Below, piece by piece: positions 63,240 to 64,000 of a DNA stretch of 64,000 bases; position 1 is the first letter of the stretch, and each line of letters starts with the position of its first letter. A model generated the notes under the pieces. The model searched no databases, had not been told where the DNA came from, and worked only from the letters and a program-made list of their open reading frames with translations. The translations under genes and the position numbers were made by a program. The DNA is from Streptomyces luteolus (GTDB lineage Bacteria > Actinomycetota > Actinomycetes > Streptomycetales > Streptomycetaceae): assembly GCF_029968015.1 (NCBI RefSeq), contig NZ_JASCIS010000012.1:1-64000 (forward strand), given 5' to 3'.

Positions 63240-64000
63240 GTGCTCACCGCGTTCGCCCGGGCGTTCAAAACGCCCGACCTGCGCAAGAAGCTGCTCTTCA
63301 CACTCGGCATGATCGTGATCTACCGGATCGGTGCGCACATCCCGATTCCGGGCGTCAGCTATACCAACGTCCAGGTCTGCATGGACCAGGCGAACCAGAG
63401 TCAGCAGGGTCTGCTGTCGCTGGTCAACATGTTCAGTGGTGGCGCGCTTCTCCAGATCACCATTTTCGCGTTGGGCATCATGCCGTACATCACGGCGAGC
63501 ATCATTCTGCAGCTGTTGACCGTGGTGATCCCGCGGCTCGAAGCGCTGAAGAAGGAAGGGCAGTCGGGCCAGGCCAAGATCACGCAGTACACGCGTTATC
63601 TGACGGTCGCCCTCGCCGTTCTGCAGGGCACCGGCCTTGTCGCCACCGCCCGTAGCGGCGCTCTGTTCCAGGGCTGCCCGGTCGCCAGCGAGATCGTTCC
63701 TGACCAGTCGATCTTCGTGACCATCACGATGGTCATCACGATGACCGCCGGTACGGCCGTGGTGATGTGGCTCGGCGAGCTCGTCACCGACCGCGGCATC
63801 GGCAACGGCATGTCGATCCTGATGTTCATCTCGATCGCGGCCGGCTTCCCCACCGCCCTGTGGGCCATCAAGCAGCAGGGTGACCTCGCGGGCGGCTGGA
63901 TCGAGTTCGGCACCGTGATCCTGGTGGGCCTGTTCATGGTCGGCCTGGTCGTCTTCGTCGAGCAGGCGCAGCGACGCATCCCGGTGCAGTACGCGAAGCG
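63240..64000 (+). CDS. secY: Preprotein translocase subunit SecY, 3' part cut by window edge
   Basis: This is the first 253 codons of the protein-conducting channel subunit. The N-terminus reads VLTAFARAFKTPDLRKKLLF, then a membrane segment and YRIGAHIPIPGV, the plug region LLSLVNMFSGGALLQITIFA and GIMPYITASIILQLL. Next come LGELVTDRGIGNGMSILMF and the start of the following helices. GTG 63240 follows AGGAGG. The gene runs off the right edge. Confidence 0.97.
   Translation, partial: MLTAFARAFKTPDLRKKLLFTLGMIVIYRIGAHIPIPGVSYTNVQVCMDQANQSQQGLLSLVNMFSGGALLQITIFALGIMPYITASIILQLLTVVIPRLEALKKEGQSGQAKITQYTRYLTVALAVLQGTGLVATARSGALFQGCPVASEIVPDQSIFVTITMVITMTAGTAVVMWLGELVTDRGIGNGMSILMFISIAAGFPTALWAIKQQGDLAGGWIEFGTVILVGLFMVGLVVFVEQAQRRIPVQYAK

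Overview
The window is a stretch of chromosome from a high-GC actinomycete, almost certainly Streptomyces. The evidence is the codon bias towards G/C in third positions, frequent GTG and TTG starts, an order of housekeeping genes typical of the genus (korA, partial nuo cluster, htpX, tRNA-Tyr, rpmG, hadAB, murB, aspC, tRNA-Trp, secE, nusG, rplKA, rplJL, rpoBC, rpsLG, fusA, tuf, S10/spc operon, secY), and NusG with a long acidic N-terminal extension. No species can be named from the sequence alone. No plasmid, prophage, insertion sequence or CRISPR array is seen.

1-5.1 kb (minus strand): the start of korA, a LuxR-type response regulator and two paralogous histidine kinases whose kinase cores share a nearly identical DNA block. 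5.1-15.6 kb (plus): a ten-gene complex I operon (nuoA, B, C, H, I, J, K, L, M, N) with overlapping genes and no nuoD, E, F or G. NuoC and NuoI carry long repetitive tails. Next to the ferredoxin-dependent 2-oxoglutarate oxidoreductase gene, this looks like a proton-pumping module fed by something other than NADH (inference).

15.8-34.5 kb: a mosaic of small accessory and housekeeping genes. It holds an HtpX-like protease, YccF, a frameshifted barstar-like gene, GlsB, YajQ, four tRNAs (Tyr, Thr and Met here, Trp at its right edge), regulator/target pairs (AraC/flavodoxin-fold reductase, TetR/SDR, TetR/MDR), two lipoproteins (one lies further on, between rplA and rplJ), a degenerate amidohydrolase, rpmG-hadAB-murB, adenosine deaminase and AspC aminotransferase. 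Short tandem repeats sit in many of the gaps between these genes.

34.7-64 kb: the core transcription/translation block, with good candidate promoters (TTGACC-17-TACGCT for rpsL, TTGACA-16-TACGCT for rpsJ), strong intrinsic terminators after nusG, rplA, rplL, rpoC, tuf and rplO, and long structured leaders. A 25-bp hairpin element (24/25 identical) lies just upstream of both rpsL and rpsJ. tuf is directly followed by the S10 operon. The window ends inside secY.

Functions are assigned by recognising family motifs in the translations. No database search was run.
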